Below are positions 19,069-30,299 of a stretch of DNA of 64,000 bases, one piece after another; positions within the stretch are counted from its first letter, which is position 1, and each line of letters opens with the position of its first letter. Location: the NCBI GenBank assembly GCA_003973265.1, contig QNYZ01000037.1, forward strand, positions 1-64,000, written 5' to 3'. Origin of the DNA: Deltaproteobacteria bacterium (GTDB lineage: Bacteria > Desulfobacterota > Desulfobacteria > Desulfobacterales > QNYZ01). The translations under genes were made by a program, and so were the position numbers. The notes below the pieces were generated by a model that was given only the letters and a program-made list of their open reading frames with translations, did not search any database and had not been told where the DNA came from.

Positions 19069-20379
19069 GTGGCAAATAGATTTAAAATTATAACACTCGG
19101 CTGCAAGGTCAACCAGTGCGAATCGGAGTCTTTGGAAAGACAGTTGGCGGAAAGGGGCGAGCGGCCCACCGGGCAGGATGAGGCGGCGGATTTGTGTATT
19201 ATCAATACCTGCACTGTTACGGCCAAGGCAGCTTCGCAATCCCGACAGGCAGTACGGCGGGCAATCCGTGACAACCCGGATGCACAAATTGTTGTCACCG
19301 GCTGCCATGCCCAGACCGATCCGGAAGCATTTGAGAAAATCAATGGAGTGAACCAGGTGGTTGGATACCGCGCCAAGGGGCACCTGCCGGAGATGCTGAG
19401 GCCTTCATCTACCGGCATCGTTGACCGGGATGTTCTGGATGGCCGGTTTTCGCCGCTGGTCATCGGCGTGGGCAATGATCGGACCCGGCCGTTTTTGAAG
19501 ATTCAGGATGGTTGTGATGCGTTTTGTACCTATTGCATTGTCCCGTATGCCAGGGGGCGCAGCCGGAGCATGCCGCTGAAAATGGTTCTGGCAAACCTGA
19601 TGGAGCTGAAAGCATCCGGGTATCACGAGACTGTTCTGACGGGGATCCATCTCGGCGCATACGGGCAGGACCAGGTTCCTCCCGTGGGATTGAATGCGCT
19701 CCTTGGGAAAATTGAAGCATCCCGTGCGCCGGACCGGATTCGGCTCAGTTCCATCGAACCCTGCGAGTTGACCGATGGGCTCATCGATCAGGTGGCCGGA
19801 AACGAGATGTTCTGCCGGCATTTTCATATACCGCTCCAAAGCGGGGATGACGGGATTCTCAGCCGGATGCGACGGCCATATACGGCCGGATTTTTTAAAG
19901 AGCGGGTGCTGAAAATTATTGAGCGAATGCCGGATGCGGCCATCGGCATAGATACGCTGGTCGGGTTTCCCGGTGAAACCGCACAGGCATTTGAAAATAC
20001 CCTCGCCATGATTGATGACCTGCCGGTGGCGTACCTTCACGTGTTTCCCTTCTCGGCCCGTCCGGGAACCCCGGCAGCCCACTATCCGGATCAGGTGTCA
20101 CCCGAGGTTGTCAAGGTGCGCTGTCAGCGGATGCGGACGCTCGGCCTGCAGAAAAGATCGGGATTTTACCGCCGGCATTTAGACAGGACCCTGACGGTTT
20201 TGATAGAAAATAGACGTGATCGGATCACGGGATGGCTCAAAGGGGTTACCTCCAATTATGTAGCGGTGCAGGTAGATGGCGACGATGCGCTTATGAACCG
20301 TCTGGTCCGGGTGCGCATCAACCGGGTAGACGAAGAGAACCGGGTGACAGCAACGGTGGTTGATACCGGATCGGGTTGA
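19069..20379 (+). CDS. mtaB: MiaB-like tRNA methylthiotransferase (MtaB type)
   Basis: VANRFKIITLGCKVNQCES, radical SAM CDAFCTYCIVPYARGRSRS, LSSIEP, FHIPLQSGDDGILSRMRRPY. GTG start at 19069. Confidence 0.93.
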   Translation: MANRFKIITLGCKVNQCESESLERQLAERGERPTGQDEAADLCIINTCTVTAKAASQSRQAVRRAIRDNPDAQIVVTGCHAQTDPEAFEKINGVNQVVGYRAKGHLPEMLRPSSTGIVDRDVLDGRFSPLVIGVGNDRTRPFLKIQDGCDAFCTYCIVPYARGRSRSMPLKMVLANLMELKASGYHETVLTGIHLGAYGQDQVPPVGLNALLGKIEASRAPDRIRLSSIEPCELTDGLIDQVAGNEMFCRHFHIPLQSGDDGILSRMRRPYTAGFFKERVLKIIERMPDAAIGIDTLVGFPGETAQAFENTLAMIDDLPVAYLHVFPFSARPGTPAAHYPDQVSPEVVKVRCQRMRTLGLQKRSGFYRRHLDRTLTVLIENRRDRITGWLKGVTSNYVAVQVDGDDALMNRLVRVRINRVDEENRVTATVVDTGSG

Positions 20380-20444
20380 CTTTATTGGGGTTGTATTTCT
20401 CGCCGCTTGTGGCGCTAAAGACGGGGAAAATACTTCAAGCAATA

Positions 20445-20474
20445 CCCATCCGCTGGCGGCGGGGTTCTTTATTT
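20445..20474 (+). terminator. Probable intrinsic terminator after mtaB
   Basis: CCC-at-CCGC-tg-GCGG-cg-GGG imperfect hairpin followed by TTCTTTATTT. Confidence 0.4.
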
Positions 20475-20484
20475 CAGCTAATAT

Positions 20485-20513
20485 TTGACTATCCTGGTAA
20501 TTTTATTTAATTT
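20485..20513 (+). promoter_or_regulatory. Putative sigma70-type promoter for the GspA/B-like pair
   Basis: TTGACT - 17 nt - TAATTT, upstream of ATG 20601. Confidence 0.45.
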
Positions 20514-20600
20514 AGACCTTTCAGGCAGAGTCAGGCCGTCTTTTAGGCAGGTAAATCATCGGTACCGGATACAGGATAATCATTTCAGAGGCCGTGCAGC

Positions 20601-22367
20601 ATGTATAAAGCATTTTTCGGATTTAGTGAAAGGCCGTTTAAACTGGTTCCGGATCCGGCCTATTTTTTTCTTGGCCCCAGCCATGAAGAAGCGCTGGCGC
20701 ATCTGGAATTTGCCGTCAGGCAGGGGGAGGGCTTTACCCTGATTACCGGTGAAGTGGGAACGGGCAAAACCACCCTGTGCCGCCGGTTTCTTGAAAACCT
20801 GGATGAAAATACCGAGGTGGCCTATATCTTCAACCCGGTTCTCGGGGTTGTCGAGCTATTACAATCCATCAACGAAGAATACGGAATTTCTGCTGCTGCC
20901 CAATCTCCCCGGGAGTTAATCAACCGGCTCAATACCTTTTTGCTGGATATGAAAGCCAAAAAACATCGGGTGATTCTCGTCATCGACGAGGCCCAGAACC
21001 TTTCCGCCGATGTGCTCGAGCAGCTCCGACTCTTGTCCAATCTGGAGACCACACGATCCAAGCTGCTCCAGATTATTCTGGTGGGGCAACCCGAGCTGAA
21101 CGATCTGCTCAGCTCGTATCATCTGCGGCAGCTTGGCCAGCGGATATCTCTCAGTTGCCGTTTACTCCCGCTTACCCGCCGCGAAACCCAGCGGTATATC
21201 GCCCATCGGGTTTCCATTGCCGCCAACCGGCCGGAGGCCGTTTTTTCTCCAGCCGCCGCGCGGGAAATTCACGCATATTCCGGGGGCATCCCTCGATTAA
21301 TCAATACGGCCTGCGATCGATCCCTGCTGGCCGCTTTCAGTAGCAATGAGCACCATGTGTCGGCAAAGACAGCACGCCAGGCAGTGAAGGAATTACGAAA
21401 CAATCAAGACCGGCGTCCTTTTCCGGGGCGATTCAAGCTGCAGTGGGCATGGATGCTTCTATCCGTCGGTATCCTTGCCCTGATCGGTCTCTTTGTGATA
21501 CCGAAGATGAAGGCGGTTGGCCCGGACGTGGTTTTTTCTACTAATAGCCGGCCAGCCGCCAGACAAGATAAAGCACCCGTGGGCAGACACCCGGCGGGTT
21601 TCACCCGGTCAGACGAAAAAAAACTGCCCGATGCGGCGGCGGCAGCTGCATCCGTCTCCGACCCTGGTCTGTCTCCGGATCACGTAAAAGGCGGCGGGGG
21701 CCTGGCAGCCGGCGAACTGAAGCAATGGCTGCTGACCGGCCAAGCGGAAAAATCGCGGCGGGATGCCATGCTGACTGTGTTACGGTTATGGGGGGTCAAA
21801 GCGGGCATGGAGGGGGACACTCCCGCTTCCCGTGACGATTTCAGATATTTTCGACAGGTGGCCGGAAACCACGGGATGAAGATTTACCGGACCACGGCTG
21901 GCCTGCCCCGGGTGTTGCAAATGGACCTTCCGGCAATACTGGCGTTTGATTCAGATGGCAGTTTCCGGTACCGGGTGCTGAGCCGCCGGGATGGGCAGGC
22001 CTTTGTTTTGACGGATGGTGACCGGCATATTTCTGTCTCGGCCGATGAATTGTTGAGTAGCGGATGGAAATGGTCGTATATTCCATGGAAGGATTTTGCG
22101 GGAATTGTCGGTACGATTCCACGCAATGCAACGGCCGAAACCATTTTGACATTTAAAATGCTGCTGAGGAAAATGGGGTTTACCGAGGTCCCCTTGACTG
22201 CTGAATACGAAGATTTGACCCGGAGGATCGTCGAAAAAATACAGGCGGACAATGGACTCTATATCGACGGGGTAGTGGGACCCGCCACAAAAATTGTTAT
22301 CTATAACAAGCTGACACGGTATCGGGTGCCACGTATCAGCTCCCGTGGCAGTCGAAAGGCAAATTGA
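20601..22367 (+). CDS. ExeA/GspA-like AAA ATPase with C-terminal peptidoglycan-binding domain
   Basis: MYKAFFGFSERPFKLVPDPAYFFLGPSHEEALAHL, ITGEVGTGKTTLCR Walker A, VILVIDEAQNLS Walker B, TM near residue 285, C-terminal IQADNGLYIDGVVGPATKIVIYN. Confidence 0.93.
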   Translation: MYKAFFGFSERPFKLVPDPAYFFLGPSHEEALAHLEFAVRQGEGFTLITGEVGTGKTTLCRRFLENLDENTEVAYIFNPVLGVVELLQSINEEYGISAAAQSPRELINRLNTFLLDMKAKKHRVILVIDEAQNLSADVLEQLRLLSNLETTRSKLLQIILVGQPELNDLLSSYHLRQLGQRISLSCRLLPLTRRETQRYIAHRVSIAANRPEAVFSPAAAREIHAYSGGIPRLINTACDRSLLAAFSSNEHHVSAKTARQAVKELRNNQDRRPFPGRFKLQWAWMLLSVGILALIGLFVIPKMKAVGPDVVFSTNSRPAARQDKAPVGRHPAGFTRSDEKKLPDAAAAAASVSDPGLSPDHVKGGGGLAAGELKQWLLTGQAEKSRRDAMLTVLRLWGVKAGMEGDTPASRDDFRYFRQVAGNHGMKIYRTTAGLPRVLQMDLPAILAFDSDGSFRYRVLSRRDGQAFVLTDGDRHISVSADELLSSGWKWSYIPWKDFAGIVGTIPRNATAETILTFKMLLRKMGFTEVPLTAEYEDLTRRIVEKIQADNGLYIDGVVGPATKIVIYNKLTRYRVPRISSRGSRKAN

Positions 22368-23176
22368 TGAGTACGATATTGGAAGCACTTAAAAAGGCCG
22401 AACCCAAGCCTGCAATTGTCAAACAGCGGGTGGGCGTGGAATATACGCCCCGGCGAAAAGGCGGTGGCTCCGGATTCTGGCAAAAGAGAGGCGGTATCTA
22501 TCTTATGGTCGCGATACTTCTATGCCTCCTTACGGGGGCTGGGGTATTGTGGTACAAAAATGCGTTGCCCGACAGCCCCGAAAAGAAAAACATACGCGCC
22601 GGTCAAGCCGCCCGGTCATCATCCGGAGAAGCGGTACCCGTTGCGTCTCCGGCTCAGACGTTGACGCCTCGTCCTGCCGCCAAACCAGAGGCCGCGAAAA
22701 AACATATAAAACCAGAACCGGCACCACGACCGGGCGATGCCGGTATTCCTGGCCGCAGCCGAAAGAAAACTTTGGCCAGACAGACGTCCCGGGAAAAAAA
22801 CCGTTTACAGCAACAGGGATTAAAACAGAAACCACCCCAGGTGGTTGCAGAAAAACACCATTCTTCTTCCCCGTCTGTGGACGTTTCCCGCCCCGGAAAA
22901 GACCGGACCATGGCAAAACCGGTTTCTGAAAAAAATATCAGATCGGATGCTGATAATCATGAACCCTGGCAGGATGCCTCCCCGCTTGCGGATAAGAAAA
23001 TGAAACTGCAGGCGCTTGCCTGGTCTTCTCAGCCTCGAAAGCGGATGGTGGTAATCGACGGGCAGGTCATCCGGGAGGGGGATGATGTAAACGGGTATGC
23101 CGTGGCAAAAATTCGTAAAAAGGATATCATTCTGCAGAAAAGCGGGCAGTATTATAAGCTGGCGTTTAGACGATAA
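22367..23176 (+). CDS. GspB/ExeB-like general secretion pathway protein B
   Basis: MSTILEALKKAEPKP N-terminus, single TM, C-terminal LQALAWSSQPRKRMVVIDGQVIREGDDVNGYAVAKIRKKDIILQKSGQYYKLAF; start overlaps the upstream stop. Confidence 0.88.
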   Translation: MSTILEALKKAEPKPAIVKQRVGVEYTPRRKGGGSGFWQKRGGIYLMVAILLCLLTGAGVLWYKNALPDSPEKKNIRAGQAARSSSGEAVPVASPAQTLTPRPAAKPEAAKKHIKPEPAPRPGDAGIPGRSRKKTLARQTSREKNRLQQQGLKQKPPQVVAEKHHSSSPSVDVSRPGKDRTMAKPVSEKNIRSDADNHEPWQDASPLADKKMKLQALAWSSQPRKRMVVIDGQVIREGDDVNGYAVAKIRKKDIILQKSGQYYKLAFRR

Positions 23177-23200
23177 TCGGCAGCAGGCACAGCCGGCGGA

Positions 23201-23989
23201 CTATATCTCCAGAATCAATCCAACCGGGCAGTGATCCGATCCGTAGATTTCATTGTCAATGAATGATTTTACTACCCAGCCTTTATCAACGATATCGCGG
23301 CTGACGAAAAAATAATCAATTCGCCATCCGGCATTTCGTTCGCGGGCCTTGAACCGATATGACCACCACGAATATTTGACCGTTTCCGGATTAAAGTGGC
23401 GGAACGTGTCCACGTACCCGTGATCAACGATCCGGTCGAGCCAGTCCCGCTCGATTCTTAAAAATCCGGACCGTTTCTCGTTGGCCCTGGCATTTTTTAA
23501 ATCGATTTCATTGTGTGCGATATTGTAATCACCGCAGATGACGATACTGCGGCCGTCTGCCATGAGCTGATCAGTGTAGGCAAAGAAGTCCGCAAAAAAA
23601 TCGAGTTTGTAATCCAGCCGCTCCTGGCTCATCTGGCCGTTGGGGAAATAGATGTTGAAAAAAACGAAATCGCCCATGTCCAGTTCAAGAATTCGGCCCT
23701 CATCATCGAAGCGTTCGATGCCGATACCGGTCTTAACGGACCGGGGTGATATGCGGGAATAGACGCCGACACCGCTGTATCCTTTTTTGACAGCGGCATC
23801 TGACCAGTACGACTGGTAACCGTCAATGGCCGTCATGCTTTCAGTTCGCTGATGGGCCTGCAGTTTGGTTTCCTGGAGGGCGAGAATATCCGCATTCAGG
23901 GTCGCAAACGTTTCCAGAAAACCTTTCTTCATGACCGCCCGCAGTCCATTCACATTCCAGGAAATCAGTTTAATCCGGCGGGTTTTCAT
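23201..23989 (-). CDS. xthA: Exodeoxyribonuclease III
   Basis: KLISWNVNGLRAVMKKG, LQETKLQ, GDYNIAHNEIDLKN, WRIDYFFVS, SDHCPVGL. Confidence 0.95.
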   Translation of the reverse strand: MKTRRIKLISWNVNGLRAVMKKGFLETFATLNADILALQETKLQAHQRTESMTAIDGYQSYWSDAAVKKGYSGVGVYSRISPRSVKTGIGIERFDDEGRILELDMGDFVFFNIYFPNGQMSQERLDYKLDFFADFFAYTDQLMADGRSIVICGDYNIAHNEIDLKNARANEKRSGFLRIERDWLDRIVDHGYVDTFRHFNPETVKYSWWSYRFKARERNAGWRIDYFFVSRDIVDKGWVVKSFIDNEIYGSDHCPVGLILEI

Positions 23990-24021
23990 TTCATCTCCGG
24001 TGGTCTATTTTCCGGTGAAAT

Positions 24022-24057
24022 AAAAAAGCCCCCATCTGTTCAGCATGGAGGCTTTTT
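24022..24057 (-). terminator. Intrinsic terminator of groESL
   Basis: Minus strand GCCTCCAT-GCTGAACAG-ATGGGGGC-TTTTTT. Confidence 0.75.
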
Positions 24058-24114
24058 CTATCTGCGTGACGCGGGCACTCATTCGTCATGCGCAATCAAA
24101 CGGGTCTGACGTCG

Positions 24115-25773
<1,659 letters not shown>

Positions 25774-25831
25774 TTTTGCTCAACCTCCATTTGTCTCGTT
25801 AGAGATAATTTCGTATTGTTTTAGAAAAAAA

Positions 25832-26119
25832 TTATTCGATGACGCCCAGAACATCATCTTCACGCATGATCAGGTATTCCTCGCCCCCGACCTTGACTTC
25901 CGTACCGGAATATTTTCCAAACAAAATCCGGTCGCCCTTCTTTAACTCCACAGGGGTTCTTTTGCCGTCATCGCCAACCTTACCGTTGCCTACGGAAATC
26001 ACTTTCCCCTCGGCCGGTTTTTCTTTTGCCGTATCCGGGATAATGATACCGCCCTTGGTGGTGGTTTCTTCCTCGACGCGCTGAACCAGAATTCGATCCT
26101 GCAATGGTCTTAATTTCAT
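25832..26119 (-). CDS. groS: 10 kDa chaperonin GroES
   Basis: [35 protein letters not shown]...[34 protein letters not shown]. Confidence 0.98.
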   Translation of the reverse strand: MKLRPLQDRILVQRVEEETTTKGGIIIPDTAKEKPAEGKVISVGNGKVGDDGKRTPVELKKGDRILFGKYSGTEVKVGGEEYLIMREDDVLGVIE

Positions 26120-26320
26120 TTGTCCATTTCTCCTTTTCTTGGTTTTAATTGTTTCAGAATTTTTTGCTGAGACATTCCTTCAGCGAATTGACTTTTCTGT
26201 CCACTTTATCGCTGCTAAGAATAAGCATCCGATCAGGGTTGTAAAGAGATCGGAAAACAAAATTTTATTTACGTTTTATTTCTCAAAATACCGGGGCTGA
26301 TCCATTAATGCCTGTCAGTT

Positions 26321-26602
26321 TCAGTCCGCATTCTTAGATGCACTGTCGGCGGTGGATGTTTTTTCCGGGGTGGTGGATTTTGTATCCGGTTTTTTAGCCG
26401 CAGGCCTGGTTGCAGAGTCTTTTTTGCCGGCATAGTCCGTTACGTACCAGCCGGAACCTTTCAGATGGAAACTGCTGTGGGAGATAAGCTTGTGCAATTT
26501 TCCGCCGCAATTCCTGCACCGGGTGAGCGGCTTGTCGGAAAATTTCTGGAGCGCTTCGGTGAAGTCGCCGCATTTTGTGCATTCATATTCGTAAATGGGC
26601 AT
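26321..26602 (-). CDS. FmdB-family zinc ribbon protein with low-complexity C-terminal tail
   Basis: [57 protein letters not shown]. Confidence 0.93.
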   Translation of the reverse strand: MPIYEYECTKCGDFTEALQKFSDKPLTRCRNCGGKLHKLISHSSFHLKGSGWYVTDYAGKKDSATRPAAKKPDTKSTTPEKTSTADSASKNAD

Positions 26603-26719
26603 TTATGTCTCTCCTGATCCTGATTGAACCTGATTGAAATTGATAAATCGCGGTTGGAATAGATAAATCGCAACCCATTTTTCACAACCGGTCTAATAAT
26701 AATGAGGGATCCGGCGTTG

Positions 26720-27277
26720 TCAAGATGCCGATACCGAACCATCGTAATAGGTCCGCCACCGGCTGTAAAATGATAACACGGATGATAGATTTTCAACACG
26801 CATACAGCCCAGGATATCATGCGTTTTTTGATGGACGCGCATTTCCTCTTTCATTTTTTCAGAATCGGTTGCCACGAAATTCTGCATGAATTTGGTAAAG
26901 CGGACAATATGAACCAGCTCATGGGTGACAATATACAATGCAAACGGAAAAAGCCGGAGCTGAGGCGATCTTTCCAGTTCGTTAATAATGGCGTGATCCT
27001 GGAAACAGATTTTATACAGGTCGTAGGAAGCTGAAGAAAGCGAGGTGTCCGTCCGCTGCCCCTGATAGCGGACGATCTGGGCAAAGGGTCCATGAATCAC
27101 TTCGTGGGGAGATAAATCCGCCAGGGTCTTGATATCGTATCTTCTTCCCAGCCACTCGCTGGCAGACAGCTTGTAGGCATTGCTGACCAGTTCCTCGGCC
27201 ATGCTGGCGGAATCGTTGACGGTCCGGACCTGTTCCGGGTTAAATATCTTCAGCCTGATCGTCGATTGTTTGCTCAA
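26720..27277 (-). CDS. Uncharacterised protein with HExxH zincin-like motif
   Basis: 185 aa; YIVTHELVHIVRFTKF contains HELVH; codon-rich ORF with no stronger overlapping alternative. Confidence 0.75.
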   Translation of the reverse strand: MSKQSTIRLKIFNPEQVRTVNDSASMAEELVSNAYKLSASEWLGRRYDIKTLADLSPHEVIHGPFAQIVRYQGQRTDTSLSSASYDLYKICFQDHAIINELERSPQLRLFPFALYIVTHELVHIVRFTKFMQNFVATDSEKMKEEMRVHQKTHDILGCMRVENLSSVLSFYSRWRTYYDGSVSAS

Positions 27278-27527
27278 TTTATGTTTTCACTCCGGCGATA
27301 GGTGCATTATCTACAAAATAGAGGCTTCTGCTACCCCGCAGTATCGCTGTAAGCGGTGTATACCTGTAAAGAATGTAAAGGGCAAAGGCCTGAATGTCAA
27401 ATCATGACGGTTTTATTGACGATACGGCAAACGGTAGCGGCAAATAAAAAGGATGGACAATGCTTTCAGCCGATGTTATATATCTACAGAGCATGATTGA
27501 AAAATAGTTTTGAAAGGAGGTGATCGG

Positions 27528-27626
27528 TTGGGTAGCGTGATAAAAAAACGTCGGAAGAAAATGCGTAAACACAAGCACCGCAAGCTGCTTGCCCGGACAC
27601 GTCATCAGAGAAGAAAGGGTAAATAA
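27528..27626 (+). CDS. bS22 / AURKAIP1-COX24 (mS38)-like small ribosomal protein, 32 aa
   Basis: Too short for the ORF track. TTG start, MGSVIKKRRKKMRKHKHRKLLARTRHQRRKGK*, preceded by aaaggaggtgatc, complementary to the 16S 3' end. Confidence 0.9.
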   Translation: MGSVIKKRRKKMRKHKHRKLLARTRHQRRKGK

Positions 27627-27650
27627 TGAGACCTGAATTCTTTTCTGCCA

Positions 27651-27700
27651 AAAAAAAGAGCACCGTCACTGAATTGATTCAGATAAGCGGTGCTTTTTAT
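27651..27700. terminator. Intrinsic terminator shared between the bS22-like gene and hflC
   Basis: aaaaaaagaGCACCG tCACTGAATtgATTCAGataag CGGTGCtttttat. Confidence 0.75.
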
Positions 27701-27729
27701 TTGGAATTTGGAACCGCTTAGCGCAATCC

Positions 27730-28671
27730 CTATTCGGCAGGATAGCTTTTCAGGTATTGCAGAAATTGAGAGTCCGTTGATAAAACGACCTGGGTTTTAC
27801 TGTCGAACGCGTCATTGTAGACCTCGAGGGTCTTGGTAAATGAATAAAATTCGGGATCCACGCCAAAGGCCTTGGCCAGGATCAGAGTCACTTGCGCATC
27901 GGCTTTCCCCTTGATTTCCTGGGCGGTTCTGTAGGCCTCGGAAGTAATTCGTTTCAGATCCTTTTCCTTTTCCCCGCGTATTTCCAGGGCTTCTCCCGTG
28001 CCCTCGGAGCGAAATTTTTCGGCAATCTGTTTCCGCTCGGCAATCATTCGGCCATAAACCGATTTTCGTACTTCTTCCACATAGTTGATCCGTTTGAGCT
28101 TGACGTCAACCAGTTCGATGCCGAACTTGGTCAGCTTGGGCTGGGCCTGGGCAAGGATTTTTTCAGTAATCTTATTTCGTCCCGTGACGACATGAAAGTT
28201 ATATACCTTCTTGACATCCTTCAGCCCCACCTCGTACGTATCCAGCGGCCGGTTGGTCAACCGGACCGCTTCAATCAGTGGGTTGGAGGTAATCAGGTTT
28301 CGTACCGCCGGGTCGATAATACCGTCTAAACTTCTCTTTGCGGTAAATTCATCGGTCACCGTCTGGAAAAAAGCCACCGGATCAACAATTCGCCACCGGG
28401 CAAAGGGATCGACCCAGATAAAAGTCTTATCCAGGGTGGGGATCTGGCCCGGATCACCGTCCCATTCCAGCAGGTATTTGGGAAACCGGTTTACGACTTG
28501 AATTACCGGGACTTTAAGTTTCAGACCGGGTGATTTGATCGGTTTGCCAACGACCCGGCCGAACTGGGTAATCACCACCTGTTCGGTTTCATCAACAATG
28601 TAGATGGAATTGTAGACGACGAGAGCAATGGCCCCCAATATAATTAAGAATACAGCGTTTTTTGATTTCAT
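27730..28671 (-). CDS. hflC: Protease modulator HflC
   Basis: SPHF/band-7 protein: VDETEQVVITQFGRVVGKPIKSPGLKLKVPVIQ; ends at the hflK boundary. Confidence 0.93.
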   Translation of the reverse strand: MKSKNAVFLIILGAIALVVYNSIYIVDETEQVVITQFGRVVGKPIKSPGLKLKVPVIQVVNRFPKYLLEWDGDPGQIPTLDKTFIWVDPFARWRIVDPVAFFQTVTDEFTAKRSLDGIIDPAVRNLITSNPLIEAVRLTNRPLDTYEVGLKDVKKVYNFHVVTGRNKITEKILAQAQPKLTKFGIELVDVKLKRINYVEEVRKSVYGRMIAERKQIAEKFRSEGTGEALEIRGEKEKDLKRITSEAYRTAQEIKGKADAQVTLILAKAFGVDPEFYSFTKTLEVYNDAFDSKTQVVLSTDSQFLQYLKSYPAE

Positions 28672-29711
28672 TATTTAATCCCCGTCTGTTTCCCCAGGTT
28701 CAGCAGGGGGAGAAGGTTTTGCTGGTTTGAATCGACAATAAATTTTTGCCCCATTTTCGGGAATAACTCGCGAATGGCATCCAGATAGAGCCGCCGCTTG
28801 GTGATGTCTTTGGCCTTGGCGTATTCTTTGTACAGGGCGGTAAACCGGGTGGCATCACCCTTGGCGCGGTTCACCTTGTCCAGCGCGTACCCTTCAGCCT
28901 CTCTGATGACGCGCTGGGCCTCGCCGCGGGCGGTGGGGATTGCTTTATTGTATTCTTTTTTGGCCTGATAGATCAGTCGTTCTTTTTCCTGAACCGCCTG
29001 GTTGACTTCGTTAAAAGAGGGTTGAACCGGCCCGGGAACATTGGTTTTTTTCATTTCAATCGTGATGATTTCAAGCCCGGATTCGGCGATATCCATCTCT
29101 TCCTGGAGTATTTTTCTGGCCTCATCGGCAACCTCTCTTCGTTTGCTGATGATTTCGTTGATGCTTCGATCGCCCACCACCATCCGCATGGAGGCTTCGG
29201 ACATGTCCCGCAGCAGGCGTTTGACATCGCGAACCTTAAACAGATAATTATACGGATCCTTAATCCGGTATTGAACGATCCACGGGACCAGGGCCACATT
29301 TAAATCACCAGTCAGCATCAGCGCCACATTATTTTCAGTATCCGTCGAAATAGTCGCGCCTCTTCGTGACTGAATGGACCGGAACCCAAACTCCTCGGTT
29401 TCAACCTTGCGGACTGTGACTTTGGTGACCTTTTCAATACCGGCCGGCCACTTAAAATGGAACCCGGGCTGGACGGTACGGACAAACCTGCCAAACCGCT
29501 GAATGACACCGACCTCATTTGTCGCCACGGTGAAATAAGCCGAGGTTGCCAGGAAAAGCGCCAAAAGAATCAGGATGACAATGGGTCCTCCCGGCAGTTT
29601 GATCTTTTTTATTTTATCAAGCACCTCGTCTACTTGGGGGGGGCGCCCGCCACCTGAATCGCCACCTTTGTATTTCTGGTGTTCTTTGAGTTTTTCCCAG
29701 TCCCAGTTCAT
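28671..29711 (-). CDS. hflK: FtsH protease activity modulator HflK
   Basis: VATNEVGVIQRFGRFVRTVQPGFHFKWPAGIEKVTKV; upstream of hflC. Confidence 0.93.
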   Translation of the reverse strand: MNWDWEKLKEHQKYKGGDSGGGRPPQVDEVLDKIKKIKLPGGPIVILILLALFLATSAYFTVATNEVGVIQRFGRFVRTVQPGFHFKWPAGIEKVTKVTVRKVETEEFGFRSIQSRRGATISTDTENNVALMLTGDLNVALVPWIVQYRIKDPYNYLFKVRDVKRLLRDMSEASMRMVVGDRSINEIISKRREVADEARKILQEEMDIAESGLEIITIEMKKTNVPGPVQPSFNEVNQAVQEKERLIYQAKKEYNKAIPTARGEAQRVIREAEGYALDKVNRAKGDATRFTALYKEYAKAKDITKRRLYLDAIRELFPKMGQKFIVDSNQQNLLPLLNLGKQTGIK

Positions 29712-29927
29712 GATTGAAGCCTTATATTTAAATTGAGTTTGTCTGTTTATCGGATTAATGGTCAGTTTTTAAAACGCTGGGCAATCAGCATAAAAATATA
29801 CAATAATTATAAATAATACGCCCGGTGAAGTCAAGCGTAAACCGAAAACGATCTTATCGCCAGTCTAATAAAGGAAAGGGGGAGGGGACATTTGACGCAA
29901 CCGGACAGGTTTAGTAAACTCTGCGCC

Positions 29928-30299
29928 ATGAAACGAACCCGGAAAAAGCTGAAAAGACCCGTAGCCATTGGCAAGCGTCTTTCTGCGGTGCTGGATTCTA
30001 TCCGGCGCTATGCCGATCAGGATCTGGTCCGGGTCTGGGAATTGTGGGACGTCACCGTGGGGGCGCGGCGGGCGGCGCATACCCGGCCGGCAGTGTTTAA
30101 AGACCAGCTGCTGGTGGTGTATGCCGATAGTTCGGCCTGGATTCATGAGCTCCAGTTTCAAAAAAATGAGATCATAAGTAAACTGAATGCCGCCCTTGAA
30201 AAAGAGATGATCACCGATATCCGGTTTCGGATCGGACCTGTAAATGCTCCCGAAGATTCATCTGATCGTGTGAACAGGCGAAGCGGTCCCGCCGGATGA
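29928..30299 (+). CDS. DUF721/DciA-like protein
   Basis: VWELWDVTVGARRAAHTRPAVFKDQLLVVYADSSAWIHELQFQKNEIISKLN is typical of the DUF721 family; ATG at 29928. Confidence 0.8.
   Translation: MKRTRKKLKRPVAIGKRLSAVLDSIRRYADQDLVRVWELWDVTVGARRAAHTRPAVFKDQLLVVYADSSAWIHELQFQKNEIISKLNAALEKEMITDIRFRIGPVNAPEDSSDRVNRRSGPAG

Noticed and set aside
26120-26320. CIRCE/HrcA operator search upstream of groES
   Set aside because: No TTAGCACTC-N9-GAGTGCTAA-like inverted repeat seen; only a generic TTTACA/TATTCT promoter-like pair.
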